From: Ligustrum vulgare
Taxonomy: Eukaryota > Streptophyta > Magnoliopsida > Lamiales > Oleaceae
DNA length: 64,000 bases
Reading direction: 5' to 3'
Assembly: GCA_963555705.1 (NCBI GenBank)
Contig: OY743184.1
Location: 22,108,859 to 22,172,858 of the forward strand
The translations under genes and the position numbers were made by a program. This document shows positions 44,374 through 57,059 of the stretch, one piece after another. Below the pieces are notes generated by a model that worked only from the letters and a program-made list of their open reading frames with translations, did no database searches and was not told the DNA's origin. Positions within the stretch are counted from its first letter, which is position 1. Each line of letters opens with the position of its first letter.

Positions 44374-44695
44374 TCAAGTGGTCATATCGTAACTTTTTAA
44401 ATTCAATAAACCAAACTTCTATATTGCCAATAATTAATTTATTCATTATTATTTTCACTAATTATTTTATCCAATGTGTAATATGTAGATTCGTGGGTTT
44501 CTTGAAGGAAAAAATATTAGTCAAATCTAGCATTAATTGCATAGCCACTATTTGTTAGGGTTTAAAATAAAATTTTTTAAAAAGTTGATGAATTGTGTTG
44601 TTGAAAAGTTATGAATCCTACGAAATGTGTGATTAAAATTAAATGTTGATTTTGACTTCGATAAAAACCTGGATCTTAATTTCTTCCAAACAAGG

Positions 44696-44987
44696 TGTGA
44701 ATACAATTGGATCAATCCATTTAAGCAACCAGGCCAAAAATTCAAAGGAATTAAAGCTAACAGCCCAATTCATTATAAGAGATACACAATCCAACATCCC
44801 ATCTTCCAACCAATTCTTATTTCGGATCATTGGCCCATTTTCATACACCGCCTCTTTATCTACAACTGTTGGATCAATTCTGTGTTTCTTACGATTTTTG
44901 TTGATTAAATAAAATTCTTTGAAGGTTTTTTGTTTAAATCACTTTTATTGTTTACTTTGTGGTTGTTTCTAAGGCTTCAAAACATAA
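44696..44987 (+). repeat. Shortened 5' LTR of the copia element
   Basis: 292 bp, matching the two ends of the 618-bp 3' LTR. After GTTGGATCAATT the sequence jumps to the equivalent of ATGTGTTTCTT in the 3' LTR. The region missing includes the CT-rich and central promoter-proximal part. Confidence 0.9.
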
Positions 44988-45982
44988 AAGTAGTATCAGA
45001 GCCTTAGGGTTCGTGTAAATACGTACAAATTTCTTTTGGGTGGATCTGTGATTTTTCTGGAAGTACTTCGTGTTTCTGTAAAACATTTTTAGAGTTTTCA
45101 GTTCTTTGTGGTAATCTTTAAGGAAATTGTGATTTCTTGAAGTTTTATGAAAACTTTTTCAAAAACGTTTTGTTTCTTTGAAAATTCTTGGAATTTTTTC
45201 AGATTTTTGCAAAAATTTAAAAAAAAATTCATTAGAATCTTCTTTGTATTTTTCTGCTTTGTGGAATAATTTTTAAAACCCTATTTTAGATAATGTTTTC
45301 AGAATTTTTGTATCTGGATCGTCTCATTCTGAGTCTTACATTTGTTGGATCTAAGAACTCAGTATATTTTTATAAATATACTGAATATTCTAAGGAGATC
45401 CCACATTTCTTGGTGGCTAAACTTCGAGGATTACTGATAAGCTTTGTGGTACTGGAACTTTGTGGCTTCGAATCTGTGTGGATTTATATCTTTGTGGAAT
45501 TGCAGTAGCATTATATCTTGCAAAAGGCGATATCTTTAATTTCTGCATTTTATGCTGCAATTTGTTTTAAAATTCCTAGTTCTCTCCAAAATCTCTCCGT
45601 TGAAGCCTACTCTTGGACTACCTTACATTTGTCCAGGATTTCTTGAGAATTCGAGAATCTGAGGAAGTTTGGGCTGACCCATAGTAGGTTGAGAGATATA
45701 CTGTAAGAAAATTTTTTCAGTATATAGCTCTTAGTGGTTTTCTTGATTAGTGTGATTAATTTTTTATTTTTTTTAATGAGATCACCTTGATTGCTTTACT
45801 GCTTAGAAATTGATTACTGAGACTGAGTGACTTATTTCTTGATCTTTGTGGATTACTTCTGATTAATTGAAACTTTATGTGATTATATCCTATTTTATTA
45901 ACTGTCTGCCTGATTTTTTTTTTGAAGGAATAAGGTTTTTTTCTTGAAAAAACTTCTTTAAATTCTTTAAGTTATTACTTCA

Positions 45983-47122
45983 ATGGCTACTATAAAAGTA
46001 GATGTTGAAGTATGGAATGGCAAAGGAGATTGTAATCTTTGGAGCCAGAAAAAGAAGGCCTTATTACTTCAAATGAAGTGTGCTAAAGCCATTGATCAAT
46101 CTTGGCCTATAAATTTAGCACATGATAGACAAATTGAAATGGATGAAACTGCATGGAGTACTATATTTCTTCATCTGTCTGATAATGTGATTAGACAAAT
46201 AGGAAAAACTAAAACAGCTATGCACTTTGGGATAAGTTAGAAGAAGTCTATGATACTGTCTCTCTGCCTGATAAATCTTTTTTGTGGAAACAATGTTTTT
46301 CTTTCAAGTTTGATCCATCTAAAGATGTAGATGATAATATGAATAGGTTCACTAAGATCACACAAAGCCTTCTGAATTGTGATGAGAAATTAACAGATGA
46401 GCAAAAGGTTGTCTGTCTTTTCAATGCTATGGGTGATAAGTTTAAGGACCTTGGAAATGCTCTAGAATATGGTGGGCAGAAATTGACTACAGAAATAGTT
46501 CACACTTCACTTAAAAATAAGGAACTTGAATTTAAAAATAATCATAAAGAAGCTTCTAATATTATAGGAACCTCAAAGAAGAGGAATTCTTTCAGAAACA
46601 ATAAACCAGTGAACAATTTCAATAAAAAATGGAATTCTCCTAATAACAATAGGAACTGGAATAGTGTGAACAATAAGCCTGCAAAAGGAAATTTTCAAAA
46701 CAAAGGCAATTTCAATAGGTCTAATGACAGCACCTATAGAGGTCAGAATAACCCTAGAGACCAGACCAATTTTAGAGGTTATGAAAATCCAAGAGGTCAA
46801 GACAACTTTAGGAACCAAAACAATTCTAGGGGGGCAAGACAACACTGGGGGTTTAGATAACATTAATAGACCCAGACTTTGTTTTTATTGTGGCCAACCT
46901 GTTTATCACATTAAAAATTGTTTCAAAAGGAAAACTGAAGTTGGAACCAGAAATCAAACTAAAGCTGCAACACAAGATAATAATAATGTGGTGTATGTTA
47001 CTACTGAATCTGATAACAAGCATGAATGGATACTTAATTCTGGTTGCATTTTTCATATTTGTCCTGAAAGAAATTTATTGTCTGACTTCAGTAGTAATTA
47101 TAATGGTTCTGTAAAACTTTGA
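45983..47122 (+). pseudogene. Copia gag and protease remnant
   Basis: Bases 45983-46240 start gag (MATIKVDVEVWNGKGD); 46282-46860 in another register give the central gag and an Asn/Arg-rich linker. A third register (46724-47122) contains the zinc knuckle CFYCGQPVYHIKNC and the start of protease. The protease active site reads LNSGC where D-S-G is expected, so the catalytic Asp is replaced by Asn. Confidence 0.88.
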
Positions 47123-47128
47123 AACAAT

Positions 47129-50105
47129 GTGATTTGGGAAGTGAAAGGAACTGGTAACATTCAGTTGAAACTTGAAAATAACAGAACTCTTGTCTTAAAT
47201 CAAACTAGATATGTACCTGATTTGAAAAGAAACCTGATTTCTCTTGGTGTGCTAGATACCGAATCTTATGAAATTAGATTAAATAAATGTTATTTAACTA
47301 TTTTTAAAGGGAATCTCTTACTTTCCTGTACCCCAAAACAATTGAAATTTATGTGTTAAATTCTTATCCTATATGTGCTAAGTCTTTCAATGCAGTTTCT
47401 GAAATTGATAAAACTGTACTGTGGCATAAAATATTTGGTCACCTAGGTGAAAAGGGTTTAAAATTACTTGAAAAGAAGGATGTCTTTGGTAAAGATGTCC
47501 TACAAAAACTTGATTTCTGTGAAAAATGTGTCTTGGGAAAACAGAAAAGAAATCCTTTTGGAGAAGGGATTCATAAATCTAGTGACATTCTTAAATATTT
47601 ACATGCTGACCTATGGGGTCCTGCCCCAGCTAATTCTATTTTAGGTTTCAGATACTTTCTACTTATAGTTGATGACTATTCTAGGAAGACATGGGTTCCT
47701 TTGTTAAAAACTAAGGATGCTACTGTGTGGATGTTTAAAAACTGGATTACCTTAGTTCAAAATTTGAAAGATAGGAAGGACAAAATAATTAGGATTGACA
47801 ATGGTCTTGAGTTCTGCAATTAGTATTTTGATTCCTTTTGTGGTAATCTAGGCATTCTTAGACACAGGATTGTTGCATATAATCTACAACAAAATGGGGT
47901 TGCTGAAAGAATGAATAGGACTTTTTTTAGAAAGAACTAGATGTCTTTTACTTGATTCAAATTTGCCAAAAAAAATTTGGGGTGAAGCAGTTAAAACAAC
48001 TTCATATTTAATCAATATATCTCCATGCAGTGCTATTGATTTTAAAATTCCTGATCAGATTTGGAATAATACTCTTCCAGACTTTTCAAAACTGAAATTT
48101 TTTAGGTGTGCTGCATACTCACACCAAACTGAAACGAAACTTGATTCCAGGTCTCTAAAATGTGTTTTTCTGGGGTATGGAGAAGGAGTCAAGGGTTACA
48201 GGTTATGGGTAAAAGAAGAAGGAGGTTACAGGGTGATTTTAAATAGATCTGTTGTTTTTAATGAAAAAATTTTCCCTTATAAAGATGAAATTTTAATAGA
48301 TCCTATTAGTGAAAACGATTTTCTTACCTCTGAGCTGAGTGCAGGCTATTTGAGTGATGAAAATGGTCTACCCAATACTCAGTTTCAGGTGGAGCAACCC
48401 CCACATTCTCCAAATAATACTTCTGAACATCATTCACCGAATTTTGTTCCTATTCCTGGAAATATTTCTGGAACTGAAACTGACATAAATCTTGAAAATT
48501 ATCATTTAGCTAGGGATAGAACTAGAAGGGAGATTAGACCTCCTCCCAGATTTGATGATCCTGATTTTGTTTTTGCTTTTACATACTCTGAACCTTTACT
48601 TTATGAACCTGAATCATTTGAAAAAGCAATGTCTTCAACTGACTCTAAAGTGTGGCTTGCAGCCATGGAAGAAGAGATGGATTCTCTTATAAAAAATGGC
48701 ATTTGAATTTTAGTTAACAAGCCTGATAATATTAGGATTATAGACAGTAAATGGATTTTTAAAATAAAAGAGAGTGACTCAAAAGCTATAAAACCTAGAT
48801 ATAAGGCTAGACTTGTAGCTAAAGGGTTTTCTCAAAAATAAGGTATAGATTATAATGAAATCCTTTCGCTTGTTGTTAAACATACCTCTATTAGAATTTA
48901 TTTGCTTTAGTTGCTCAATTTGATTTGGAATTAGAACAAATGGATGTTAAAACTGCTTTCTTGTATTCTTCATTAGAGGAAACTATTTACATGCATCAAC
49001 CAAAATGTTTTGAAAAAGGTGGTAAAACTAATTTGGTATGTCCGTTAAAAAAAATCCTTATATGGATTGAAACAAGCTCCAATACAATGGTATAAGATGT
49101 TTGATTCTTATATTCAAAGTCTCAATTTTCAAAAGAGTCAATATGATTCCTGTTTTTATTATAAGTATGGTGACTCTGATTTTATGTATCTTTTGCTGTA
49201 TGTTGATGACATTAATAGCTGGCCCAAATATGCATGATATTAACCTACTTAAGAATAAACTGCAGTCTAAATTTGAAATGAAAGATTTAGGACATGCTAA
49301 AAGAATTCTTGGTATGGATATATTTAGGGATAGGCATTCTGGAAACTTGTTTTTAAATCAAAAACATTATATAGAAAATATTTTAAAAAGATTTAATCTA
49401 TCTGACTCTAAAATTGTTTCTCTGCCTTTGCCTGCACATTTTAAACTATCAACTGAACATTCTCCTAAATCTGCTGAAGAAGAATTTAAGATGAAAAATA
49501 TGTCTTACTCAAATGCTATAGGATCTGTTATGTATCTTATGGTTTGTACTAGACCTGATATTGCTTTTGCTGTCAGTGTTCTTAGTAGATTTATGAGTAA
49601 TCCTGGTGAATTGCACTAGGAAGCTGTGAAATCTCTTTTGAAATATCTTAAAGGGTCTGCAGGACTTAAGTTTAGTATTTTCTAAAATTGAAAATGATTT
49701 CAAATTAAAGTGATTTATTAATTCAGATTTTGCAGGGAATATTGATAATATAAAATCAACTTCTGCATATTTCTTTACTTTAAACTGTTCTTGTATTAGC
49801 TGGAAATCTCAGCTACAAAAACTTGTTGTATTATCTTCAACCGAGGCAGAATATATCGCTACCACAGATGCTTTTAAAGAATGTATGTGGCTAAAAGGGG
49901 TTGTCTGAAATTGACTGCATTGACAATTCTAAAATTGAACTGTGTAAAGATAGTCTTAGTGCATTACATTTATGTAAAAATCTTTTCTTCCACAACAGTT
50001 CAAAACATATTGATGTCAAATTTTATTTTATTAGGGATATAACTGAAAAAAAAAAGTATAGTTAAACTTGTTAAAATTCTTACACAATTAAATCCTGCAG
50101 ATGCA
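47129..50105 (+). pseudogene. Copia integrase, RT and RNase H remnant
   Basis: 47353-47823 encodes the pre-integrase zinc region (WHKIFGHLG, CEKCVLGKQ) and the first two catalytic Asp residues (HADLWGP, RIDNGLEF). GVAERMNRT with the catalytic Glu follows at about 47900 in a broken frame. 47963-48706 gives the integrase C-terminus. RT starts near 48720 (KARLVAKGFSQK) and contains YVDD near 49200 in a broken frame. 49101-49619 covers the connection domain (EMKDLGHAKRILGMD, CTRPDIAFAV). RNase H traces extend to about 50100. More than six frame breaks or stops are present. Confidence 0.88.
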
Positions 50106-50226
50106 GGAACAAAGGTAATTTCAATTAACAAGTTTAAGGATGCTTTAAATTTTTTAAAACTATTAGAATTTTGATACTGCTGTGTTTGTGCTTTGCAGGG
50201 ACTGTGACTCCAATTGAGGTGGAGAA

Positions 50227-50844
50227 TGTGAATACAATTGGATCAGTCCATTGAAGCAACCAAGCCAAAAATTCAAAGGAATTAAAGCTGAAAGCCCAAT
50301 TCATTATAAGGGATACACAATCCAGCATCCCATCTTCCTGTCCATTCTTATTCCGAATCATTGGCCCATTTTCATACACTGCCTCTTTATCTACAACCGT
50401 TGGATCAATTTTGATTCATCACAGTAGTCCACATGTGAGATAATATCTGAGGCCTGACCCCTCATCTCTCACTTCTCACTTCCGTCTTCCAGACTCTTCT
50501 CTTTACTCTCTCTCTCTCTCTCTTTAAGTCAGGCGATTTCTTCTTCCTTTCTTCGTGATTTTCAGAGATAAATCACTTCTCTCTCATAATTTCGTTGTGG
50601 TTTTAGACACTGATTCTGTGTGTATAATCAGTGATCTCCTTAGTGGTTTGTATACAGAAAGATTTTTTGTAATTCATAGTGGTTTTATGTGCGAGTTTTG
50701 TTGTTATACTAAGAAGTTCTATTTTGGTTTGTAAACATGTGTTTCTTGCGATTTTTGTTGATTAAATAAAATTCTTTGAAGGTTTTTTGTTTAAATCGCT
50801 TTTATTTTTTATTTTGTGGTTGATTCTGAGGCTTCAAAACATAA
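50227..50844 (+). repeat. 3' LTR of the copia element
   Basis: 618 bp, full length. It contains CT repeats at about 50505-50524 and an AATAAAATTC that may be a polyadenylation signal near its 3' end, shared with the shortened 5' LTR. Confidence 0.9.
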
Positions 50845-50849
50845 CAAGG

Positions 50850-53130
50850 GGCATTATCATAACATGCAAAAAGATGAATTGAGGAGTAAGTATGACATTT
50901 CATAGCAAAATAAAAAATAAAAAATAAAAAAGACATTTTTGGACAACTATTCAAAAAAGTGACAATCTTTGTGGTCATTACTAATGTAGGAACAATATCC
51001 CTTCTAATAATTAGTTTGATTAGATACAATGTCCAATATTGCACAATATTATTAGGAAAAAAAAATGTGAAAAAATAAGAACCAAAACGTGCAAAAATAT
51101 GAACCATATCTTTGAGCAAACTATTATTCGATAGCATGAAACTCGTATAACCTCTTGACTAATTCCTTTGGAGAGATTCTATCACTTCGACTATCGAGGT
51201 AAAGTTTAGATGCTTTTCTAAATTCTAGACTAGAATAGAATACATGACGAAATAATGAAATCTTAGAAATACATTAGAAATAGTAAAAATATTAAAGATA
51301 GCAGGAAAGTAAGAAATATGGAAGAATTGATCAAGTTGCCTCCCAAGTATTTACTAAAGTTTGAGAATTCATTTAAAATGTCAGCTTAATTTATTAGGAG
51401 AAATAGTCCAAATCTTTTATAAATTGATCTTTATTTTTATTTTATGGGATGTGAAATTTACCATCGCTTAATAGTATTAGGGTAATTATATTACCACGAC
51501 AAAAATTATTTCTCCTACCACATTTAAAGCAAACATTTTATAAAAACACTACATTCATTTTACAAATAAACCAACCTAATTACTAATTAAGACGGTAAAC
51601 CCATTATGTACACCCCGATAAAATTCTCACCACTATCACTCTCTTCCATCAAGAATAGGGATTTTTAGGCCTTGTTCTCTTTATTGTTTTAAGGTCGTTT
51701 TTTGTTCTTATTTTCGAAAATGCTAAAAACGCGTTATCTTTACCATTTTCGAAAACGTATTTTGGAAAGAAAAAAAATTGTGCACAAAACGCAAAACACT
51801 CAAAACCTCGTTTTGGGTGTATTTCGACAAAAAACGCGGAAACGCGTTTTGAATTTTTTTTTTTTTTAAAGAATTATCTTAACTTGGAACTAAGTTTAAT
51901 ATAAATTATTTATTTATTTATTTTAGAATTATCTTATCTTGGAACTAAGCCTAAATAAAGATTATTTTTTTTTTTAGAATTATCCTAACTTGAAACTAAG
52001 CTCAAATAAAGTTTTATGAATTCAATATCAATACTATAAAAAAAATTAAGTGAGAATTCTTGTTGTTATATTTCAAAAAATGCACTGATAAATGGACTCT
52101 GGTGGTTTTGAAAGAACCTGACCAAGCTGTGTTAATATAGACTCTTAATGCTTACATTAGTTTGTTGTATGTAATCATGTTTTCAGTGTATTGTGAAAGG
52201 AAATTTAAGTTTGAGTCAGTAGTATTTTGCAAGCAAATTAATTAAAAATAGTTTAAATAGTATTCTGCAAAATTTCAAATAGAACGTGTTTTCCTACTTT
52301 TCATTTTAAAAAACAGTTTTCAGAAATAACAAACTAAACGCGTTTTCAGCAAATATGAAAACAAAAATGAAAACAGGAAATACAAAATATTTTCGAAAAT
52401 GAAAATATAAAATAAAATACAAATAGAACGCCACCTTATTTTCTGGAAAATAATTTATCACTAATTCATCCCTTTTAATGTAAATTACATTTCTCGATTC
52501 TAGGTTTTGGTTATAAGTTTGATTTTTTGTTTATTCTCTTAGCTGTAAATAGATGCGAAAATCATGTGCGTTATTATACTACCGGATGTCATACTCTATC
52601 TTCAAGCCCCTCTCTCTTTTTGTTCAGTTTCTTTAGGTTGAAGTGGGTTATGATTTGCACAGCATGGGATCTTCAAAATAAATTGGGCAACAAGTTACAC
52701 CTTCCATTTATATTCTTGATATTCATTATAAATCTTGGTGGCATGATTCAATTGAAACAAGGTACTAGAGTCATATTTTCCTTTCGTTGATGCTTAAAAT
52801 TAAATTCAAAAGAAAATATTTTGCATATGCAATGAAGGTATTTGATGAGTTGTCTCAAAGAAAGGCTTGCAAATGTTAATTTATCAATTCAAAATTATTA
52901 CGATAAAAAAAATAAAAAATAAAAAGAAGGTTGACACGGAACAGGAGACAAAAAAATAAAAAAGGTTCTAAATTTAATAGAAAACTTGTGTACAAAAAAA
53001 TTAAGGAAAAAGAATGAAAGGTAATTCTGTCATTTCATTAATGATTATTTTATTAAATAACAAATAAATATAAAATGTAGTGGGAGAAACAATTTTTGTA
53101 GTGACAATATAGCAAGTCATAGTATTAACA
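50850..53130. other. Intergenic DNA with a possible MITE
   Basis: No gene is seen. About 51669-52435 may be a MITE: its left end GCCTTGTTCTCTTTATTG and the reverse complement of its right end (GGTGGCGTTCTATTTG) are loosely similar. The interior has repeated AACGCG and CGAAAA phrases in both orientations, as in hAT-like non-autonomous elements. Similarity is imperfect and no TSD is evident. Flanking AT-rich DNA holds nothing supported. Confidence 0.35.
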
Positions 53131-53135
53131 CCCTA

Positions 53136-54068
53136 TGATCGGTATATTTTTTGTCATTCCATTATCAGAATATTACTTTTCATCTTAAAGCCCAAGGTCA
53201 TGATTTGGGTCGGCCTTCTATCTTGCACAACATCACACTTTAGATCGACCTCTCTATGGCCCGAGGTCACCCCTTTGGGTCGATTTGTTCATAAAAGCAT
53301 TGTAGTCTTATTATGGGCCAACCCTAACCCCAAAACACGTTAATGGGCTATGCCTTTAGCCTTACATCCTAGAAAATCAAGTGATAAGTACTACAAATTC
53401 ACGACGCCCTAAAATAAGCTAGGGATTTAGAGTATAACAGGTCGGAAAATAATGCCCAGCCATGTATAGATCGAGATTGTTGCCCGACCTCATTAGGTTA
53501 CTCTCTGTTTATTTAACATATTTGCCCGGCCTTATCCTGTCACTACATAGGTCGGTCACTCTCGAGCTTATAAAAAATCTCATTGATGATAAGATATATG
53601 GTCGGTATATCCCGTTCACATCACGCTTAGAAGCCCAACACAGATAGGACTTCGAACCTTCTTCATTAATGGGCTTCATTCATGTATCCTTCTTGGACCT
53701 CCATAATAAGACGTATCTTATAAGGAAACCTCCTAAAAAAGGGGAACTCTATTCTTGTAAAGATAGAATTCCCCTTAAAAGGTAAGTTTATATCAAAAAG
53801 ACTCTTTCTTCAATTAAAGAAGGTTATGGGCTTTTTTTAACCATATAAATACAGCTCTTTTGATCACAATATTCATTCAATATTCTTTACGTTTTTCAGT
53901 TATATATTCTCTCTATTTTTTAGAATACTAATTCTCACACCGGAGGGGCGACGGTGAGAATCTTCCTCGCCTTTTTACAGATTATACAAGGAGAATTCGT
54001 TCATCTTTTCCAGTGATCAAGAAGTCCCAGATCTTGTCACGTCAATGTTAGGATTTTTTACAACATCA
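53136..54068 (+). mobile_element. Solo LTR, Tat/Athila-like gypsy family
   Basis: 933 bp, TGATCGG...ACAACATCA, homologous at both ends and in its 3' half to the LTR at 29556-30255. Flanks CCCTA (53131-53135) and TCCTA (54069-54073) match at four of five bases, an aged TSD. A TATA box TATAAATA is at 53844-53851. No internal sequence follows the LTR, so it is a solo LTR. It is about 230 bp longer than the other copy, mainly in the 5' half. Confidence 0.8.
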
Positions 54069-54073
54069 TCCTA

Positions 54074-56296
54074 CATATTCAAGATGTTGCATTTTTTATT
54101 CAAATATATTTTCAACATACTCGCTTACATGTACACTTATTAGAAGGACATGCATTGAGAAATGGGAACTATTTTTTCTTTTTTTCTTTTTCTTTTTCTT
54201 TTTTAATACAAATTTTATGAAAATAATAGTTAGGATTGATTTTAATTACCGAAACATGTCAGAGCTTTGTTTTATTTGAATCATCGAAGTATTCATGATG
54301 AGAAGAATATTCAATACTAAATTTAACTAATTAAATGAACCACATGGAATCAAGAGAATTTTAATCGCAAGTAATCAAATAAGAATTATATTTAGAACTT
54401 TCGATTTCACTTATTAGCCCACTAATAATAAAAAAAAAACTAATTTCTCAATTAGCATGCAACGTATATCATGAAATTAACCTTCGTTAAATATTTCATG
54501 AAAATAAATCAACATGTTCAATCCAACACAATTAAGATATAATCCAAAATAATGAATTAAAACTCGAGTTGGAATTAAATAGCTACATCGCCAAGAAACA
54601 TAATTTGAGAATCACTACAAGAAACTAATTAATGATATAGACATCGCCTAGAAATATGAGAATTAACCGTTTTGATGAAGTATATATGTAGATCTTGATT
54701 CTTCAATTTCAATTATCCGAAAATCTTCTTTCTTGATGTTCAAAGGATTATTAGATCTTCAACTTGATTTTGCTATGAATTTGATATAAAAATAACTCTC
54801 TAATCTCTCTTGGTCTCCTTGTAATAGTAAGAATATGAGTAAATTATAGACTATGAGAGTTTTCTTTTAATGGCTACCTCTATTTTTTATTTATAAGATG
54901 TGAAATTAGGTCAAGAAATACTCATTAACGTTAACAAACATACACAGAATTCAAATTGATATAGATCCTAAAATTATATATGCTCTTGCCAAATGTAAAA
55001 TGGAATTTGAATTATAGCCCTGTTTAAATTAATACACGTGGTATAAAATTATTTTTTTTTCTCAAACTCACTTTCAATCTCACATTCTTTCAATAAAAAT
55101 AATTTTGCACACGGAGACATAACTTTTCATATTTTTAACCATACATTCTCCAAAGCATCATTTTTTATGAATTTATTCTTAAAAAATCTATATCAACCAG
55201 AACCTTAATCAATTGATCATGATAAAATTCGAAAGCCTTGACTCAAATGTTTGGATATTGGTGACGTGACATGTCTACCAAATCAAAATGTGTACGTCCT
55301 TAGAATTAGAGGGTCTTTGTGTATCATATTTGTAAATTAAAGAGCGAGTATGAGGAGGTTAGATTCATTGTGTAACGTACTTATATAACTAAAATTGGAA
55401 CCAGAACAACGTCTCGTAATGCATGCAGCAAGAATTCATTTTCTGTGGAACGGATATTTCAAGATTAAAAGAACCGTAACAAATACCACTTCCTATAAGA
55501 ATTCATCTAGCCCCTGTTTAGCCCCCATTTTTTGAAAACTAAATTTATTCAACACTCAATCTCAACCATCAATCCTACCATTTTAAATTTTTCAAACATT
55601 TTTTAACCACACACTCTCCTAAAAAAACTATTCAAAACCACATTACTTTCCAGATAATAGGGGCCAATTTTATTCAGATAATAGAGAAATCCCCAATCTT
55701 TGCTTAACCCTAACTCATAATCCCAGGCTGTCCAACATGGCTTGGACCAAACTTTTCTCTCCCTTAATTCCCAATACACATCATTAGAATTTAGAAACAG
55801 CATTATTGTTGAAGAAAGATACATTTACCATATAGGTCAAAAATGATCTACCATGATGGCGATGTGTGATGCTAAGATCTTGACTGGTTTTAAATCGAAA
55901 ACGTCATAGAATTTGTTGGAAGAACGATTTTTCTTATTCTCGATTAAGATAGATATATATGTATATATATATAATGGACTACTAGACAGCATTATTTGTT
56001 CATTGCATATATTATGAGTCACTTTTCTCAACAAATGAATGTTAGAATGTTGTTGTCTTCAATTCCAGCTTGTTTCTTATTCCACAAAGTATTTGCTTCA
56101 AGATACAGAAATTCCATCAGTTATATAACACTGCAAAAGTGACACCAGAATTCAACTACCAGTTGGTAAAACATCTCAAATTCTCTAAAACCCTACACTC
56201 TACATCCAGTTTTCTTGTTAGAAAACACTTAGTTTCGCCAGTCCAAAGTATTTGCCATCCCAATTCAATAAACTTGACAGTAATATTAGAGGGGAA
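54074..56296. other. Intergenic DNA upstream of the COBRA-like gene
   Basis: AT-rich, with MITE-like pieces about 55018-55200 and 55510-55640 (phrases such as AACCACACACTCTCC). A run of TATATA near 55950-55972 is a possible core promoter of the downstream gene, about 330 bases before its ATG. No other gene is seen. Confidence 0.4.
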
Positions 56297-56984
56297 ATGA
56301 GATTTCTTGTTGCAGCTTTCCTCTTATGTGTATTTCTTTCATGTGCAGGTAAACTTATATTCTTGATCAAACTCATTTTGGATCCTGAAATTCTGCTTCT
56401 TCTTTTTGCCAACTTGTGTTAGTTATTGGTTGCTAATGCTGCAGCTGCCTATGATCCTTTGGATCCAAATGGGAACATAACAATCAAATGGGATGTAATG
56501 TCGTGGACACCAGATGGTTATGTGGTAAGTACAAAATTATGTATACAAATTATATCCTTCTAAACTTTTTGAATTCCCGATGGAAAGATTATGGCGAACA
56601 AGCAAAATGGCCTTCAATTAAGCCCTTATTTGATTCTGATTAAAATCTGATTTTAGAGTTTGTTTGGTAATGGGAAAAAAATGATTTTTGGGAAATGTGT
56701 AGTTGAAAAGTGGTTGTCCCATAAAAATGTGTGGTTGAAAATGAGTTTGAGTAAAAAAAAAAAAAAAAATCACATTACCAAACAGGGCCTTGATCTCAAG
56801 TCAAAGTCGACAATTAATTTTAACCACACATTTTATGAGACACAGTTTTTCAACCACGCATTTCATCAATTTTTATCAAAATCTACTAAAAATCTGATTT
56901 TAATATATATCATGGGGCTAAGTTTTTCGTCAAAGTAGCGTTCGCTTTACTTAAAAGAAAACGAAAATTTTCATGCCAACTACC

Positions 56985-57059
<75 letters not shown>

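Larger units (their letters stand above)
44696..50844 (+). mobile_element. Ty1-copia retrotransposon, inactive
   Basis: A 6,149-bp element with LTRs 44696-44987 and 50227-50844, starting TGTGAATACAATTGG and ending AAAACATAA. The flanking 5-bp repeat CAAGG (44691-44695 and 50845-50849) is the TSD; the end could be shifted by a base or two because of neighbouring identical bases. The PBS is TAGTATCAGAGCC (44991), one base off the usual TGGTATCAGAGC, and the PPT GAGGTGGAGAA ends at 50226. The order gag, protease, integrase, RT, RNase H is copia-type. Frameshifts and stops affect every domain. The 5' LTR lacks an internal segment of about 326 bp present in the 3' LTR. Confidence 0.92.
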
